This document shows positions 46,800-55,233 of a stretch of DNA of 64,000 bases, in pieces. The notes beneath the pieces were generated by a model. The model saw only the letters and a list, made by a program, of their open reading frames with translations. It did not search any database and was not told the DNA's origin. This DNA is from Mycolicibacterium frederiksbergense (GTDB lineage Bacteria; Actinomycetota; Actinomycetes; Mycobacteriales; Mycobacteriaceae), in assembly GCF_012223425.1 (NCBI RefSeq), contig NZ_CP038797.1, positions 249,353-313,352 of the forward strand, in the 5' to 3' direction. Made by a program: the position numbers and the translations under genes. Each line of letters starts with the position of its first letter. Position 1 is the first letter of the stretch.

Positions 46800-47338
46800 A
46801 TCAACGAATGCAGTCTCCGGACTCGCCGGGACGGGTCACGGTGCTCCGGCCGTGGGCCGCGGCTCTGACCGAGACAGAGGCACACCTGCTCGATGATTCA
46901 GACTTCACCGAAGGATGCGCGGTGCTGCTCGTCACCGCCGTTACCCGGACCGCCGGTCGGCTTGCCCAGCTTGTCGCCGCATCGTTTACCACCGACGAGG
47001 TAGCCCGCGGCCTTGGCGCAAGTACAACGCAGGTTCATCGCAAGCGGCGCACTGGCGAGCTTTGGGCTGTCCCTCGCGGGCACACATGGGGATTTCCGGT
47101 GGTGCAGTTCGACGTGGACATGAACGGTGTTCCGCGTCGGCAAGTACACGGGCTGAGTCGGGTGTTCGCAACGCTGCCCCGGGATCTTCATCCGGTCGCC
47201 GTAGCGGAGTTTTTACACACGCCGCAGCTAAGCCTGTTCACCGACCACGCGGTCGCAGCTGTGGAGTGGCTGCGCGGCGGAGGCCCGGTTGAACACGTTA
47301 TCGCTGCGGCCGCAGGCTACGACTGGCACTCCGCATGA
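46796..47338 (+). CDS. DNA-binding antitoxin-like protein, 5' end replaced by IS3
   Basis: 180 residues from an ATG within the IS3 end; the natural start is lost. An excisionase-like helix-turn-helix (FTTDEVARGLGASTTQVHRKRRTGELWAVPRG) is followed by a domain running from FPVVQFDVD to FLHTPQ and GPVEHVIAAAAG. The latter resembles the C-terminal partner-binding region of Xre/MbcA/ParS antitoxins. It is coupled by ATGA to a 60-codon gene. The protein at 48939-49589 has the same layout. Confidence 0.65.
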   Translation: MNQRMQSPDSPGRVTVLRPWAAALTETEAHLLDDSDFTEGCAVLLVTAVTRTAGRLAQLVAASFTTDEVARGLGASTTQVHRKRRTGELWAVPRGHTWGFPVVQFDVDMNGVPRRQVHGLSRVFATLPRDLHPVAVAEFLHTPQLSLFTDHAVAAVEWLRGGGPVEHVIAAAAGYDWHSA

Positions 47339-47517
47339 CCGCGGACGATTCCAGCGATATGAGGCGAATGACTGAACTCTATGTCGTGGTGCCTGCGGCG
47401 CCCGATGAAGCCTGCGGCCGGATTCCTGACAGCCTGACGGTGAACGATCCCGAACGCGCTCTGTTGGAGCGTGCCCTCCGCGAAGCCGGCCTGATATGTA
47501 GGGAAGTTTGTCAATAG
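47335..47517 (+). CDS. 60-residue protein coupled to the antitoxin-like gene
   Basis: The ATG overlaps the preceding stop (ATGA). The product (MTELYVVVPAAPDEACGRIPD ... LICREVCQ) is small, mixed alpha/beta by eye, with three Cys. It is much shorter than RES-domain toxins, the usual partner of such antitoxins. A strong hairpin terminator follows at once. Function unknown; a small toxin or accessory protein is possible. Confidence 0.5.
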   Translation: MTADDSSDMRRMTELYVVVPAAPDEACGRIPDSLTVNDPERALLERALREAGLICREVCQ

Positions 47518-47524
47518 GCAGGGT

Positions 47525-47561
47525 GAGGCGCCGCCGGGAAAGTTATCCCCGGCGGCGCCTC
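47525..47561 (+). terminator. strong intrinsic-type hairpin
   Basis: A perfect 14-bp stem, arms GAGGCGCCGCCGGG and CCCGGCGGCGCCTC, with a 9-nt loop, followed by GTTGCTT. It starts 8 bp after the 60-codon gene and ends that operon. Confidence 0.75.
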
Positions 47562-47649
47562 GTTGCTTCCTGGGTCCGTGTGGTGAGCGTGTCGGTTGGC
47601 GACGCGCGGTCAGACTGATATGCGCGGATTGGTTACCGCAGGACGGTGT

Positions 47650-48950
47650 TTCGGCTGGATCGTATCCGCGTGTCTAGAATCGAGCGTCGGCCCCCTTTCA
47701 GGGGTCTGCTCATAGGCCGGTCGCGGGTCGATCCACGCGCTGCCACCACCGTGACCAAGGAAGCAGCTTGGGTGGCGGTTAGTCGTCCATGACCGCCAGC
47801 GACCAGCACCAGCCGGCCAGTTCGCGGGCGACCGCAACATTGGCCACCGTGGACCGCTTGCGGCGGGCCAGAAAGCCCACCCACCGGTGATGCAAGCGTC
47901 GGTTGCCCTCGTCACCACGGGCACGGGCGGCGACCGGGGCCAGGTCCCACCGTGACCGCATCACCGGTCCGACACGATAGCGAGGTCGGTGATGCCAGGC
48001 TGCTTCGACGAGCAGGCGGCGTACGTGGGTGTTGCCGGTCTTGGTGATCGGTCCCTGCACCCGTGCCGAACCCGACGAGTGTTCCGAGGGCACCAGTCCG
48101 ACGAAGGAGCCGATCGTGTTGCCGGTGAATCTGTTCCAGTCGCCGATCTCAACCGCCAGTGCGAAGCCGGTCAAGGTGCTTACGCCGCGAAGACACGACA
48201 CCCGACGCACGATGGGGGTGAACTCGCTGTCGGCGGCGACTTCGTGGATCGCTGCGTCCAAGCGGTCGCGTCGGGCCTGCAGCATCAGTACATGCTCGTA
48301 ATCGGCGTCGAAGGCCATCCGTGTGGCTGGCATCTGCAACCGGGTCACAGCATCAGTGCGCAGCCAGCGATCATGGGTACCCGTCCAGGCGTGGCCGCCG
48401 TAGTAGACGATGCCGTGGCGCAGCAGCAGCTTGGACAGTCGATGACGGGCCCGCATCAGATCACCGCGGCAGTCTTCGCGAGCGCCCACCAGATCGCGGC
48501 ATGCTTCCTGGTTCAGGCTCGGGATCGCCACCGAGGTGACCTCGTCTAAGCGCAGCAGCCGGGCCAAGTGCAAGGCGTCGCGAGCATCGGTCTTCACCCG
48601 ATCTCCGGCGGGTTTCTGCAGCTTCGATGGTGCGAGCACCTCGCACCGAATTCCTGCACTGGTCAGTGCGCGATACAGTCCAAAACCCGTGGGGCCGGCC
48701 TCGTAGGCAACCGCCACCGGACCAGGCATCTGTTTGATCCAGTCCTGGATGTGCTCGTAAGACGGCGTCAACCGGGTCTGGGTCACCTGACCGGTCATCC
48801 CATCGATTGCTGCCGCCGCGACCGAACGTGCGTGCACGTCCAGCCCAATACTCGTACGCTCAGTGAACACCGGGGCCTCCCACCACTGTTGGATAGACCG
48901 GGCGGGCCCACTACCCACCCGGTAACCCACGAACATGGGTGAGCGAGGCC
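47650..48950 (-). mobile_element. IS110-family insertion sequence (boundaries approximate)
   Basis: Defined by its transposase. IS110 elements lack clear inverted repeats and target duplications, so the ends are approximate. The long non-coding part on the 47560-47780 side would carry the regulatory (bridge RNA) region known in this family. Confidence 0.65.
47779..48870 (-). CDS. IS110-family transposase
   Basis: 363 residues from GTG after GGAGG. The RuvC-like DEDD N-terminal domain (SIGLDVHARSVAAAAID, AYEAGPTGFGLYRAL, VKTDARDALHLARLL) and the C-terminal transposase_20 domain (RRVSCLRGVSTLTGFALAVEIGDW ... GLVPSEHSSGSAR) are complete. RNA-guided recombination is known for this family. Confidence 0.9.
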   Translation of the reverse strand: MFTERTSIGLDVHARSVAAAAIDGMTGQVTQTRLTPSYEHIQDWIKQMPGPVAVAYEAGPTGFGLYRALTSAGIRCEVLAPSKLQKPAGDRVKTDARDALHLARLLRLDEVTSVAIPSLNQEACRDLVGAREDCRGDLMRARHRLSKLLLRHGIVYYGGHAWTGTHDRWLRTDAVTRLQMPATRMAFDADYEHVLMLQARRDRLDAAIHEVAADSEFTPIVRRVSCLRGVSTLTGFALAVEIGDWNRFTGNTIGSFVGLVPSEHSSGSARVQGPITKTGNTHVRRLLVEAAWHHRPRYRVGPVMRSRWDLAPVAARARGDEGNRRLHHRWVGFLARRKRSTVANVAVARELAGWCWSLAVMDD

Positions 48951-49589
48951 CCGGCCCGCAACCCCCGACAACAGCCGACGGTCACCTCATACCGTCTAGC
49001 GATTCTGGCGGTGGACTCTCACATCCCCCCATCGGCATCCGTCGACGATCGCCCGCCTTCACGGGAGGTGATAACTGCGGTGGTCAACGCTGCCACCGAA
49101 GACGAGCTAAACAGGCTGTGGCCCGCGGTGGCAGACTTGAACGACGACGATTTGGACTCGACGTTCTGGGGGCTGGCGCCGGACTCTGCCACAGTCGCCC
49201 ATGCTGCATTCTCAGACCTGCAGGATCAGTTCGCGGGGCGCCGCGTTCTCTCGGACGCAAGCATCAGTCGGGAAGAAGCCGCCCGGTTACTTGACGTGGC
49301 GCCCCAAACGATTACCGCCAAGCTGGGCGCACACAAACTGGTGGGCATCAAGGTCGGGCGGGAATGGCGACTGCCACTGTGGCAGTTCGATCCCGACTCC
49401 CCTTCCTGCGTTCTGCCCGAACTCGACGTGCTGCAATCGGTATTTCCCGGCGGAGTCGTCAGCCTGTCGGTCTGGATGCAGCGTGAACAGCCTGAGTTTG
49501 GTGGGCGTCGGCCTCGGGATGAGATGGCGCTGTGCGGCGCCGCCGCCGTGATCGCTTTCGCACAGTCACTGACCGCCGCCGCGCGCTGA
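48939..49589 (+). CDS. DNA-binding antitoxin-like protein, second copy
   Basis: 216 residues. N-terminal about 100 residues are unrecognised (NAATEDELNRLWPAVADLNDDDLDS is a regular helical stretch). An excisionase-type HTH follows (ISREEAARLLDVAPQTITAKLGAHKLVGIKVGREWRLPLWQFD), then a C-terminal domain (GGVVSLSVWMQREQPEFGGR) of the same kind as the 46796 gene. It is probably an autoregulatory DNA binder; the palindromes at 49873-49940 downstream are candidate targets. No partner gene follows. Confidence 0.65.
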   Translation: MSEAPARNPRQQPTVTSYRLAILAVDSHIPPSASVDDRPPSREVITAVVNAATEDELNRLWPAVADLNDDDLDSTFWGLAPDSATVAHAAFSDLQDQFAGRRVLSDASISREEAARLLDVAPQTITAKLGAHKLVGIKVGREWRLPLWQFDPDSPSCVLPELDVLQSVFPGGVVSLSVWMQREQPEFGGRRPRDEMALCGAAAVIAFAQSLTAAAR

Positions 49590-49872
49590 ACCAACTCGAC
49601 CCGTCCACCCGCCGGCGGCGTGGGGATCCCATGCAGGCCGCGTGCATGTCAACACACTGGTCGTGTGGCCGCGCCTTAAACGCCGCACCAGAAGAACGAA
49701 AGGTTCCTACTGAAGTTCTCTGCAGAGCAACATATTTGGATTCGGCGACGATCAGAGTCACTACGAAGGCGCGGCGACCGGTTGGTGCTGGCAGCACGAA
49801 GGCGCAGCAACCGCAGCCTACCGAGCGTGTCGGTCTGACGACCCCAAGGTCAGCTACATAACTTGTCATCCA

Positions 49873-49918
49873 GATGGCAACGTTGCCATCGGTTGCCATC
49901 TCAAATGACAAATTGCCA
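49873..49918. repeat. GATGGCAACGTTGCCATC palindrome and phased TTGCCA repeats
   Basis: A perfect 18-bp palindrome at 49873-49890, then TTGCCA again at 49893 and 49913. Forward copies start at 49883, 49893 and 49913: spacings 10 and 20 bp, whole turns of the helix. Confidence 0.7.
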
Positions 49919-50134
49919 ACCACTTTGACAATCGACAATCAGATTTGCTGCTACCCCCTTGACAGGGGGCTTACGCTGGCTGTGCAGCGGAGCGATAAGG
50001 CCAGCGTAAATCACCGATGGGACCGTTGCTGGCGCTATTTTCGCAGGTCAACCGTGTGAATGTGACCTCACAAGCCGCGCCAATAGCGTCTACGCAGGTC
50101 GTGCACATGAATTGTGCGTACCCGCTCACGGGCC

Positions 50135-50266
50135 GCGCACATCTCACGTGACCAGCTATCGGCGGACGCGCGCACGTTCCGCGCACATGCCGCGCGCGCC
50201 GCGGCGCACATCCGCCGTTCATCGCCGCGCACGTTGCGCGCACGTTCCGGACAGTGTGCTGCGCAC
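50135..50266. repeat. helically phased GCGCAC repeat array
   Basis: GCGCAC starts at 50135, 50170, 50181, 50204, 50227, 50238 and 50261; the steps are 35, 11, 23, 23, 11 and 23 bp, all near multiples of 11.6. Two copies share 14 bp (GCGCGCACGTTCCG at 50168 and 50236). A partial copy (GCGCGC) at 50192 fills one gap. It looks like an iteron or multi-site binding array. Confidence 0.65.
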
Positions 50267-50525
50267 GTGAGATCTGGCCGAAATTTTTTCCGTCGCGTGA
50301 GAACTCAGATCGCCAATCGCGCACCCCTCAGGCAAGCGATGCACGCAGGTCCAGCGCGTGTGACGACTCAGACTGTGATGCAGGTCATAGTCGTGAGGAT
50401 TGGATGGTTGAGGGTTTCACACCCCTTCTCACGTAGTAGCTGACGGGTAGCTCACAACCCATTCAGAAGCTGTGGTCATCAGCTGCGCCGCACCGGCGCC
50501 CCACGACTCCTCCAGGAGACCGGCG

Positions 50526-51344
50526 ATGACCATCGAACCTTCCAACCTCCCCCGGCCGGCCGCTGCGCTGCGCGAGCACGCGCTCCGCACGGCCGCTCAG
50601 CCCTCGCACCGTGTTCAGGTGTCGGCATGGATGCGCGCCGCGAACGTGACATCCGTTGAGCAACTCTTCGACGCGATCGGGGGCCGCGACGCCATCTCGA
50701 CCTCCGTGCTGTTGGCCGATCACCGGCGCGGGGTGGCCCTGGCGTCGACCGTGCTCCTGGGCGCCAAGGCAGTGATGTTGTCCTCGGTCGCGCGGCACGC
50801 CCCGGGCGATTCGCGGGATGCGCAGTACGTAGTCACCGACGAGCGCTTCCAGGCCACGGTGGATGCGTTCCTGTCGCGCGCTCTGCCGGCGGTGAAGCCG
50901 AACCATAGACACGCCGATGCGCAGCTCTACTGGATCACGCTGCGGACGATTACCAAGCTCCATGAGGCGCCGCTGTATACAGCGGAGCCGTCGTTCGATG
51001 ATGTCGCCGGCGAGGACGTGTGCGCTGAATCCGACGACTACTTGACGGGTGCCGTACTGCTGGATTGGGCACTGTCTCGCGGCGTTATTGCCGAGCAGGA
51101 TCACCGGGCGTTGAAGATCCGCTTCGGTGGTGACACCGCTGTGCCCGTGCGCGAAGTTGCGGCCATCTTGGGTGTCAGCGAGGACAAGGTGGAGTCGCGG
51201 CTGCGGCGCGCCGTGAAGCGGATTCGCGATGCAGTGACGGCCGACCGTGCCGACCTGGAGCGTGCATGCATCGACGCCCGGTGGGCCTCTGGCGATCGCC
51301 GCGGTCTCGCCGGTGCGATCGCTGAGAATGGTGCAGCCGCGTGA
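50526..51344 (+). CDS. sigma-factor-like protein with region-4 HTH
   Basis: 272 residues; AGGAG precedes the ATG. The C-terminal part (EQDHRALKIRFGGDTAVPVREVAAILGVSEDKVESRLRRAVKRIRDAV) has the shape of sigma-70 region 4. The N-terminal 150 residues are helical and not a recognisable region 2. It is coupled by GTGA to a membrane protein gene, an arrangement like sigma/anti-sigma pairs. It lies 260 bp after the GCGCAC array. It could direct plasmid gene expression; sequence alone does not show this. Confidence 0.65.
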   Translation: MTIEPSNLPRPAAALREHALRTAAQPSHRVQVSAWMRAANVTSVEQLFDAIGGRDAISTSVLLADHRRGVALASTVLLGAKAVMLSSVARHAPGDSRDAQYVVTDERFQATVDAFLSRALPAVKPNHRHADAQLYWITLRTITKLHEAPLYTAEPSFDDVAGEDVCAESDDYLTGAVLLDWALSRGVIAEQDHRALKIRFGGDTAVPVREVAAILGVSEDKVESRLRRAVKRIRDAVTADRADLERACIDARWASGDRRGLAGAIAENGAAA

Positions 51345-52582
51345 GCCAGTTCCCTCCCTCTGACGGGCTAAAATTTACCGAGGCTGGTAATGCCCTCGAC
51401 TCGGAGTGGCGCGCAGCGCCGCACGCGGAAAGTGATGTCGACATGTCCGATCTGTATCACCGTCACGCAGATGAGATCGCTGACGACTTGCTCGCCGACC
51501 CGGAGCTGTTTGAGCCCGTGAGTGAGGACTTCGCGGTGAACTCCGACGAGGGCTACGGCGCATGGATGCCCAGTGGCGACGACGGAGATGGCAACGAGTT
51601 CGACGCGGACTACGACGCGGCCTACGACGTCGACGAGCACCGCGGCCGGACCCTGACCGACGACGAGCGCTCCGACCTCAATGAGATCGACCGCGTCCTT
51701 TCCGGCCCTGCCAATCACAGCCTGCTGGCCGGCACCGGGCGCGGCGCTTATGTCCACCGCGACGACGACGACCTGGCCCCCGATGTTGATGTTCCCGGCG
51801 CCGATTTGGGTGCGCTCGGTGCGGACTTGGACAAGCCGTGGTGGCGATTGGGGTGGGTCGACATGAGTCGACGGCCGCACCGATTGGCCGCCATCGGCGT
51901 CGCGGTCGTCGTCGTTCTTGTCGTCGTCGCGTTGGTGTTGCCCTCCGGTGAAGACAAAGACCCATCGAGCACTGCGGCCTCGACTCCGGCGTACACGGTG
52001 CCGACAGTGGTGCAATCTCAGCCACCTTCGGCGCCCCCGGGGAACCCCGCGGCGGCAGCGGACGGGCCCATCGGCGTCAAGCGTGCCGACAGCCGGTGCA
52101 CAGCGGGATCGACAGATCCGATGCAAGCCTTCGACAACGACGTCAACACTGCGTGGATGTGCCTTCCGGCCTACGGCGTTCCGGGCACGGTGCTGCGCGT
52201 GGAATTCGACAACTGGTACGTCGTCACCGGCATGTCGATCGTCCCAGGGTGGAACCGCGTGAACCCCGATGGATCCGACGAATGGCTCAAGCACCAGACG
52301 GTCGCGGTCGTGGAGTACCAGTTCAACGATCCCGAAGAAACACGGCTGACACAGCAGACGAACAACGCCCGCGACGAAGTCGTAACGCCCGTGCAGCCGC
52401 CGGTCCTCGCCTCCGCCATGACGATCACCATCACCGAATTCGGTACGCCGACCGGACCGGTCGCCGACACGACGACCATTCCGGGCCAAGGCGGTGTGAT
52501 CGCCTCCGACACTCCCAAGACCGGCGACCTGAAGGACTTCGCGGTCTCCTCGATCAGCATCATCGGCCACCGCGCCGCATAG
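51341..52582 (+). CDS. single-pass membrane protein with acidic cytoplasmic part and discoidin-like outer domain
   Basis: 413 residues. Residues 1-180 are strongly acidic (DDGDGNEFDADYDAAYDVDE and similar), residues about 186-203 form one membrane helix (AAIGVAVVVVLVVVALVL), then a Pro/Ser/Thr linker and a C-terminal domain (DSRCTAGSTDPMQAFDNDVNTAWMC ... VLRVEFDNWYVVTGMSIVPGWN) resembling F5/8 type C (discoidin) carbohydrate-binding folds. The start overlaps the sigma-like gene stop. An anti-sigma-like role with an external sensing domain is inferred. Confidence 0.65.
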   Translation: MSQFPPSDGLKFTEAGNALDSEWRAAPHAESDVDMSDLYHRHADEIADDLLADPELFEPVSEDFAVNSDEGYGAWMPSGDDGDGNEFDADYDAAYDVDEHRGRTLTDDERSDLNEIDRVLSGPANHSLLAGTGRGAYVHRDDDDLAPDVDVPGADLGALGADLDKPWWRLGWVDMSRRPHRLAAIGVAVVVVLVVVALVLPSGEDKDPSSTAASTPAYTVPTVVQSQPPSAPPGNPAAAADGPIGVKRADSRCTAGSTDPMQAFDNDVNTAWMCLPAYGVPGTVLRVEFDNWYVVTGMSIVPGWNRVNPDGSDEWLKHQTVAVVEYQFNDPEETRLTQQTNNARDEVVTPVQPPVLASAMTITITEFGTPTGPVADTTTIPGQGGVIASDTPKTGDLKDFAVSSISIIGHRAA

Positions 52583-52618
52583 TCGAAGGCGTCGGGCGGC
52601 CGGTTCTAGTGTTGTGGG

Positions 52619-53302
52619 ATGCGCCGCGCATATGTCGAATCTCATGAACCTTTTACCGAGGCTTTGCGGCTGGCTCTGCGTTGGGCCGGCGACACCGCCA
52701 CAATCCATGCACCCGATACCGGCAGCATCAAAGAGAACCGCCTCGACCAGCTCGGCGTCCCGCTCACGTGTGCCTCACCGCGGTCGAAGTTTCACGGCCG
52801 CCCACAGGGAACCGTCGTGGGGACCTTCCTCAATCTGACGGAAGTCCTGGAGGTCGAGCGCGCCTCGGGCGTGGACGGTCTGGTGGTGGTCCAGGCACAC
52901 GGCCCGTCACGCTTTCCCGGCGTCTCCCATCACGGACCGTGGGTGACAGCCTTCGGCGCTGAGCACCTCGGTGGTCAGGAGATCGCGGCAATCGCGGCGG
53001 CGGAACCGGCGCTGCGCGCGGCGATTCGTGGCCTCACCGGCTTGGCTGTGGGCAACCAGGGACTTCTCGACAACCGCGAGCGCTCTGAAGTGATCCACGC
53101 GCTGACCTTTCTGCGGAGCCGCGGCTTTGGACTAGATCCGGACGCGTTGATGGTGGAGGCGCTGCGCAACGAGTGGGGCGGCACCGGCGCCGAGGACCTG
53201 CGCAAGATCGCCATCGACCTGAACAAGGGAAAGCAGTTGCGCTTCGACAAGGGGCGGCTTCGGCCGGAGCGACTCGAGGAGTGGGCCGCCGCCGGCAACT
53301 GA
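52619..53302 (+). CDS. conserved hypothetical protein of a plasmid-type module
   Basis: 227 residues. A compact N-terminal domain (residues 1-130: EALRLALRWAG, GTFLNLTEVLEVERASGVDGLVVVQAHG) and a helical C-terminal half (EVIHALTFLRSRGFGLDPDALMVEALRNEWGG). No enzyme motif is recognised. It lies 36 bp after the discoidin-like gene and abuts the 625-residue gene, so it belongs to the same operon. Confidence 0.65.
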   Translation: MRRAYVESHEPFTEALRLALRWAGDTATIHAPDTGSIKENRLDQLGVPLTCASPRSKFHGRPQGTVVGTFLNLTEVLEVERASGVDGLVVVQAHGPSRFPGVSHHGPWVTAFGAEHLGGQEIAAIAAAEPALRAAIRGLTGLAVGNQGLLDNRERSEVIHALTFLRSRGFGLDPDALMVEALRNEWGGTGAEDLRKIAIDLNKGKQLRFDKGRLRPERLEEWAAAGN

Positions 53303-55180
53303 GTGCGCGGGGCTGGGCTGGAAGAATTGAGGGCGATGTCGGCATCCAGTCCACCCATGCGACACGGTGATCGCGCGGCCGAGGTAGCGGCGGGGAAGCC
53401 GCCGAGTGCCCGCCCGGCGACCCAGCTTGCCGACGCCGACGCGTCCGTGTGGTGGCAGTCGGTACACCAGCTGATCGACCGCCCTGTGCGCGACCTTCTC
53501 GACGGATTCGACGAGATCGCCGCTGCTGCTATCCCCTATGACTGGTTGCCTGGGCGCGCACGTACGTTCTACGGCCCAGACTTCGCCACCTGGTCGGATC
53601 TCGGCCCCGAGACGATCTACTCGTTGGTCAACCGGCCCAAGGGAGGAATCGGCACCGTCCGCGCCATTCTCACCGCCGGGTGGGAAGCCGTCAGGAATCG
53701 GCGGGCTCTGGACATCGCCAGCTCCGACGCTCCGAGCGCTGTGGGTCGCCTGTTGGATCGCCTCACCGCCTACGACCGCGCTGCGCTGGCCGGATGCAGC
53801 TGGGCGCTGCAGCCCATGACCCGCGCGGCGATGGCCGAGCTGCTCGGCGTCCACCCCATCAACTTGCAGCGCAACTATCCCCGCGCCGCCGCCCGATTTC
53901 AGGGCTTGCTCGCTGATCCCTCCCACGCCGCGGTGCGCCGACACGCCGCGGAGCTGCGCTACCGGCTGGGGCCGTTGACGCAGATGTCCAGCGCAGAAGC
54001 TGCTCTTGCGGATCTCGATTTGGCGCTCTCCGATGACACCGCGACGATGCTGCTTCACCTGGCCGGCCCGTACACGCCGGCCGATCACACGTGGCTTGAA
54101 GACGCCTCCGCAGGGGGTCTGCAGTCTGCTGAGACCGCACTCGAGACTGCGTTCACCCAGTGGGGAGCCCCAACAACGGCAGTGCTCGCCGAAGCCCTGG
54201 CCGAACTCGGAATTCCGTACCCGACGGCTGTTGAATTCGTGGCAAGCCGGCCGGGCCTACGCCGTTTCGACCAGAAGTGGGTGCGGTGGGGAACCACGAT
54301 GCTCGACAAGGTGGAGGCGGCGCTGCACCTTTCGGGTGCGCCGGCCACGGGCTCGTTGATCGCTGCCCTCATCGGCGAGGATTGCTCTGAATCGGCGGTG
54401 CGCCACGCCTTGAGTTACGACTCCCGCTTCGTCCGGACCACGCGCCAGACCTGGGCACTCAAGCAGTGGGGGCTGTCCGAGTACACCGGCCTGTTCGGCG
54501 AGATCGCCACCCGCATCGACGCTGCCGGCGGGATAGTCGGCACCGGGGCCGTCATCGCCGACATCTGCAAGATGTTCCCCGACGTCTCCGAAACATCGGT
54601 GCGCTCCTATCTGGGTGCGCCGGCCTTCGTCGTGGACAAGCAGAAGGTGCGCCGGCGCACCGACGCTGACGGGTGGCCGCCGGTGGGCCCGGCCGCGTCG
54701 GTGCGTGGCGTTTTCCACAAGGGAAGGCACGAGATCCGGGTTGCCCTGCCGGTGACCGTCGATCATGTGCGTGGTTCCGGTCAACCGCTGCATCCTGCCG
54801 TGGCTACGGCTCTGGGCCTCACACCCGGCAGCGAGCGGCTGTTCATTGGCGCGGCCAGCATCAATGCCTACTGGAGGACTTCGTCGATCACTGGGGGCAA
54901 TGTTGGTTCCCTGCGCGCGGTGGCCGCCGGCGTCGGGGCGGAGCTGGGCGACACCTTGGTGCTGTCCTTCAATGTGTCGGATTCCACGGTTGCTGCTGTG
55001 CGGGTTCCTTCGGATGCTGGCCCGCGGCAGCGGATGAAGGGGCTGGTGGGTCGGCTTGGTGCTGTTCCACGCCTGGATGTGGCCCGGGCGCTGCGTTGTC
55101 ACCCCAACGAGGTCGACGCGCTGCTGAGGAAGCGTGGCGACGAGGCGGTCCTGGTGCTGCTCGACGACATCGGGCCGTGA
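53303..55180 (+). CDS. large protein with repeated sigma/HTH-like winged helices
   Basis: 625 residues from a GTG directly after the preceding TGA (an ATG at 53336 is the alternative). Mostly helical N-terminal half. In the middle, MAELLGVHPINLQRNYPRAAARF is HTH-like, and two winged-helix-like units follow (GSLIAALIGEDCSESAVRHALSYDSRFVRTTRQTWALKQW and GAVIADICKMFPDVSETSVRSYLGAPAFVV), as in HARE-HTH/RPC34-type modules. The C-terminal 170 residues include ALPVTVDHVRGSGQPLHPAVA. It is probably a DNA- or polymerase-binding protein; the function is unknown. Confidence 0.6.
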   Translation: MRGAGLEELRAMSASSPPMRHGDRAAEVAAGKPPSARPATQLADADASVWWQSVHQLIDRPVRDLLDGFDEIAAAAIPYDWLPGRARTFYGPDFATWSDLGPETIYSLVNRPKGGIGTVRAILTAGWEAVRNRRALDIASSDAPSAVGRLLDRLTAYDRAALAGCSWALQPMTRAAMAELLGVHPINLQRNYPRAAARFQGLLADPSHAAVRRHAAELRYRLGPLTQMSSAEAALADLDLALSDDTATMLLHLAGPYTPADHTWLEDASAGGLQSAETALETAFTQWGAPTTAVLAEALAELGIPYPTAVEFVASRPGLRRFDQKWVRWGTTMLDKVEAALHLSGAPATGSLIAALIGEDCSESAVRHALSYDSRFVRTTRQTWALKQWGLSEYTGLFGEIATRIDAAGGIVGTGAVIADICKMFPDVSETSVRSYLGAPAFVVDKQKVRRRTDADGWPPVGPAASVRGVFHKGRHEIRVALPVTVDHVRGSGQPLHPAVATALGLTPGSERLFIGAASINAYWRTSSITGGNVGSLRAVAAGVGAELGDTLVLSFNVSDSTVAAVRVPSDAGPRQRMKGLVGRLGAVPRLDVARALRCHPNEVDALLRKRGDEAVLVLLDDIGP

Positions 55181-55233
55181 CCCCGACAGGCCGGTCTCTC
55201 CCCCGCTCCCCCCTGGCTTCCCGTGTACGCCCC

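Larger units (their letters stand above)
45463..46838 (+). mobile_element. IS3-family insertion sequence, copy B
   Basis: 1376 bp, encoding the same proteins as copy A (32411-33786) but in the opposite orientation. Flanks are CAG and CGG, so no exact 3-bp duplication is seen. It inserted just before the gene at 46796, supplying its present start. Confidence 0.92.
49590..50525. other. 936-bp non-coding region with two repeat clusters
   Basis: No convincing gene. It holds a palindrome with TTGCCA repeats (49873-49918), tandem GACAATC repeats (49927-49940), CCCCCT-TGAC-AGGGGG (49954-49969) and the GCGCAC array (50135-50266), with a short A/T-rich run (AAATTTTTT) at 50281. This density suggests an origin, centromere or complex control region. 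Confidence 0.55.

Noticed and set aside
32411..46838. Composite transposon formed by the two IS3 copies
   Set aside because: The outer flanks (CTC and CGG) do not match and copy A has its own duplication, so joint transposition is not supported.
50135..50266. CRISPR array
   Set aside because: The repeats are only 6-14 bp, spacers are not of uniform length, and no cas genes are present.
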